NCBI RefSeq assembly: GCF_028462125.1
Contig: NZ_CP115468.1
Coordinates: forward strand, 1,126,001 to 1,190,000
DNA length: 64,000 nucleotides
Origin: Leptospira sp. GIMC2001
GTDB lineage: Bacteria > Spirochaetota > Leptospiria > Leptospirales > Leptospiraceae
Direction: 5' to 3'
Shown here: positions 63,481-64,000 of the stretch, piece by piece
Numbering within the stretch: the stretch's first letter is position 1
Layout of the letters: every line of letters begins with the position of its first letter
Notes under the pieces: generated by a model
Seen by the model: only the letters and a program-made list of their open reading frames with translations
What the model was told of the DNA's origin: nothing
The model's database searches: none
Position numbers and translations under genes: made by a program

Positions 63481-64000
63481 ATGAACATAGTCGTAACTGG
63501 TGCCGGCGGTGGTATTGGACAAGACTTAGTAAGGGCAATGAGTAGTCTTGGTGCTACAATCTGGGCATGCGACTTGAAGAAATCTTCAATGGTTTCTCTA
63601 AAAAATCTAACAAATGTAAAGATATGTGAATTGGATGTAAGAGTAGAGTCGTCTTGGATGAAGCTATTGAAAGAATTTTCATCATCCAAGAATCGCATTC
63701 TCAATGGTTTAGTTCAAAGTGCTGGTGTCTTAAAGCCAGGTTATATTGCAAATATTGACACCAAAGACATTGACTATCATATAGATATCAATGTAAAAGG
63801 TTTGATTCTAGGCTCAACTCTAGCATCCAGAATTATGAAGCAACAAAAATCTGGACATATTGTAAACATTGCGTCTTTAGCTGGCCTTGCACCGATTCCA
63901 GGAATCGCACTCTATTCAACTAGTAAATTTGCTGTAAGAGGATTTAGCTTGGCGCTTGCCCAAGAGATGAAAGAATTTGATGTTTCCGTTACAGTAGTCT
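63481..64000 (+). CDS. short-chain dehydrogenase/reductase, partial at window edge
   Basis: At least 173 residues; the C-terminus is cut off at 64000. NAD(P)-binding loop TGAGGGIG, then GLVQSAGVLKPGYI (NNAG equivalent changed to QSAG), catalytic Ser in VNIASLAG and YSTSK (Tyr and Lys). The ATG at 63481 starts MNIVVTGAGGGIG as in typical SDRs; a TTG at 63448 with GGGG upstream is an alternative adding eleven residues. Substrate unknown; it follows the EF-hand-like gene closely. Confidence 0.85.
   Translation, partial: MNIVVTGAGGGIGQDLVRAMSSLGATIWACDLKKSSMVSLKNLTNVKICELDVRVESSWMKLLKEFSSSKNRILNGLVQSAGVLKPGYIANIDTKDIDYHIDINVKGLILGSTLASRIMKQQKSGHIVNIASLAGLAPIPGIALYSTSKFAVRGFSLALAQEMKEFDVSVTVV

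Overview
The window looks like chromosomal DNA of a Leptospira-type spirochaete. The evidence is low GC content, many lipoproteins with relaxed spirochaetal lipoboxes, frequent TTG start codons, a hook protein with the serine in place of cysteine known from Leptospira FlgE, a bactofilin, and several SpoIIE/STAS/RsbW-type regulators. I cannot name the species from sequence alone. There are no rRNA or tRNA genes, no CRISPR array, and no insertion sequence or prophage; this is mostly core chromosome with lineage-specific hypothetical genes between housekeeping genes.

Layout, 1-16 kb: a partial lipoprotein gene, a 7TM-PAS sensor histidine kinase, purL with a flavin reductase gene upstream, and a PerR-type peroxide regulator under an FNR-type promoter. 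Then come a GT-C membrane glycosyltransferase diverging from an SGNH hydrolase, mutL, an ECF sigma factor overlapping a putative anti-sigma gene, a TPR protein, and a DUF4912 gene translationally coupled to a GH57 branching enzyme. RNase P RNA (rnpB) lies at about 16.14-16.61 kb, followed by a NERD-nuclease/helicase gene on the other strand.

18-41 kb: a lipoprotein gene and the flagellar hook genes fliK-flgD-flgE, running into a large TPR/methyltransferase-like gene and a polytopic membrane protein gene. The start codon of the TPR gene is buried in a perfect hairpin. Next are murD, a STAS gene and trpC (trpC has no usable canonical start codon), a PQ-loop-like membrane protein, a secreted FlgT/TolB-like lipoprotein, a NamZ-type muramidase lipoprotein, a DUF2797 protein, an RluA-type pseudouridine synthase and ychF. 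After that comes a complete partner-switching set: STAS antagonist, RsbW-like kinase and membrane RsbU/SpoIIE phosphatase, followed by an OmpA-like gene.

41-54 kb, minus strand: a full cbb3 oxidase and assembly cluster ccoN-O-Q-P-G-H-I-S with fapA (DUF342) as its last gene, plus small ccoQ and ccoS genes. A perfect TTGAT-N4-ATCAA box precedes ccoN. The same box class precedes the perR gene, so one oxygen-responsive Crp/Fnr protein could tie microaerobic respiration to peroxide defence. Further along are a MurG-like glycosyltransferase, a SpoU rRNA methyltransferase and an RlmI-like methyltransferase.

54-64 kb: citrate synthase, a long soluble-type lytic transglycosylase, two lineage-specific hypothetical genes, a bactofilin overlapping pdxA, a small membrane protein, a DegT-family sugar aminotransferase, a membrane-anchored protein with an EF-hand-like loop, and a truncated short-chain dehydrogenase at the right edge. 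I found no wholly new multi-gene system. The best leads are the paired FNR boxes, the startless trpC with its internal hairpin, the hairpin over the start of the gene after flgE, and a monohaem CcoP with fapA appended to the oxidase operon.
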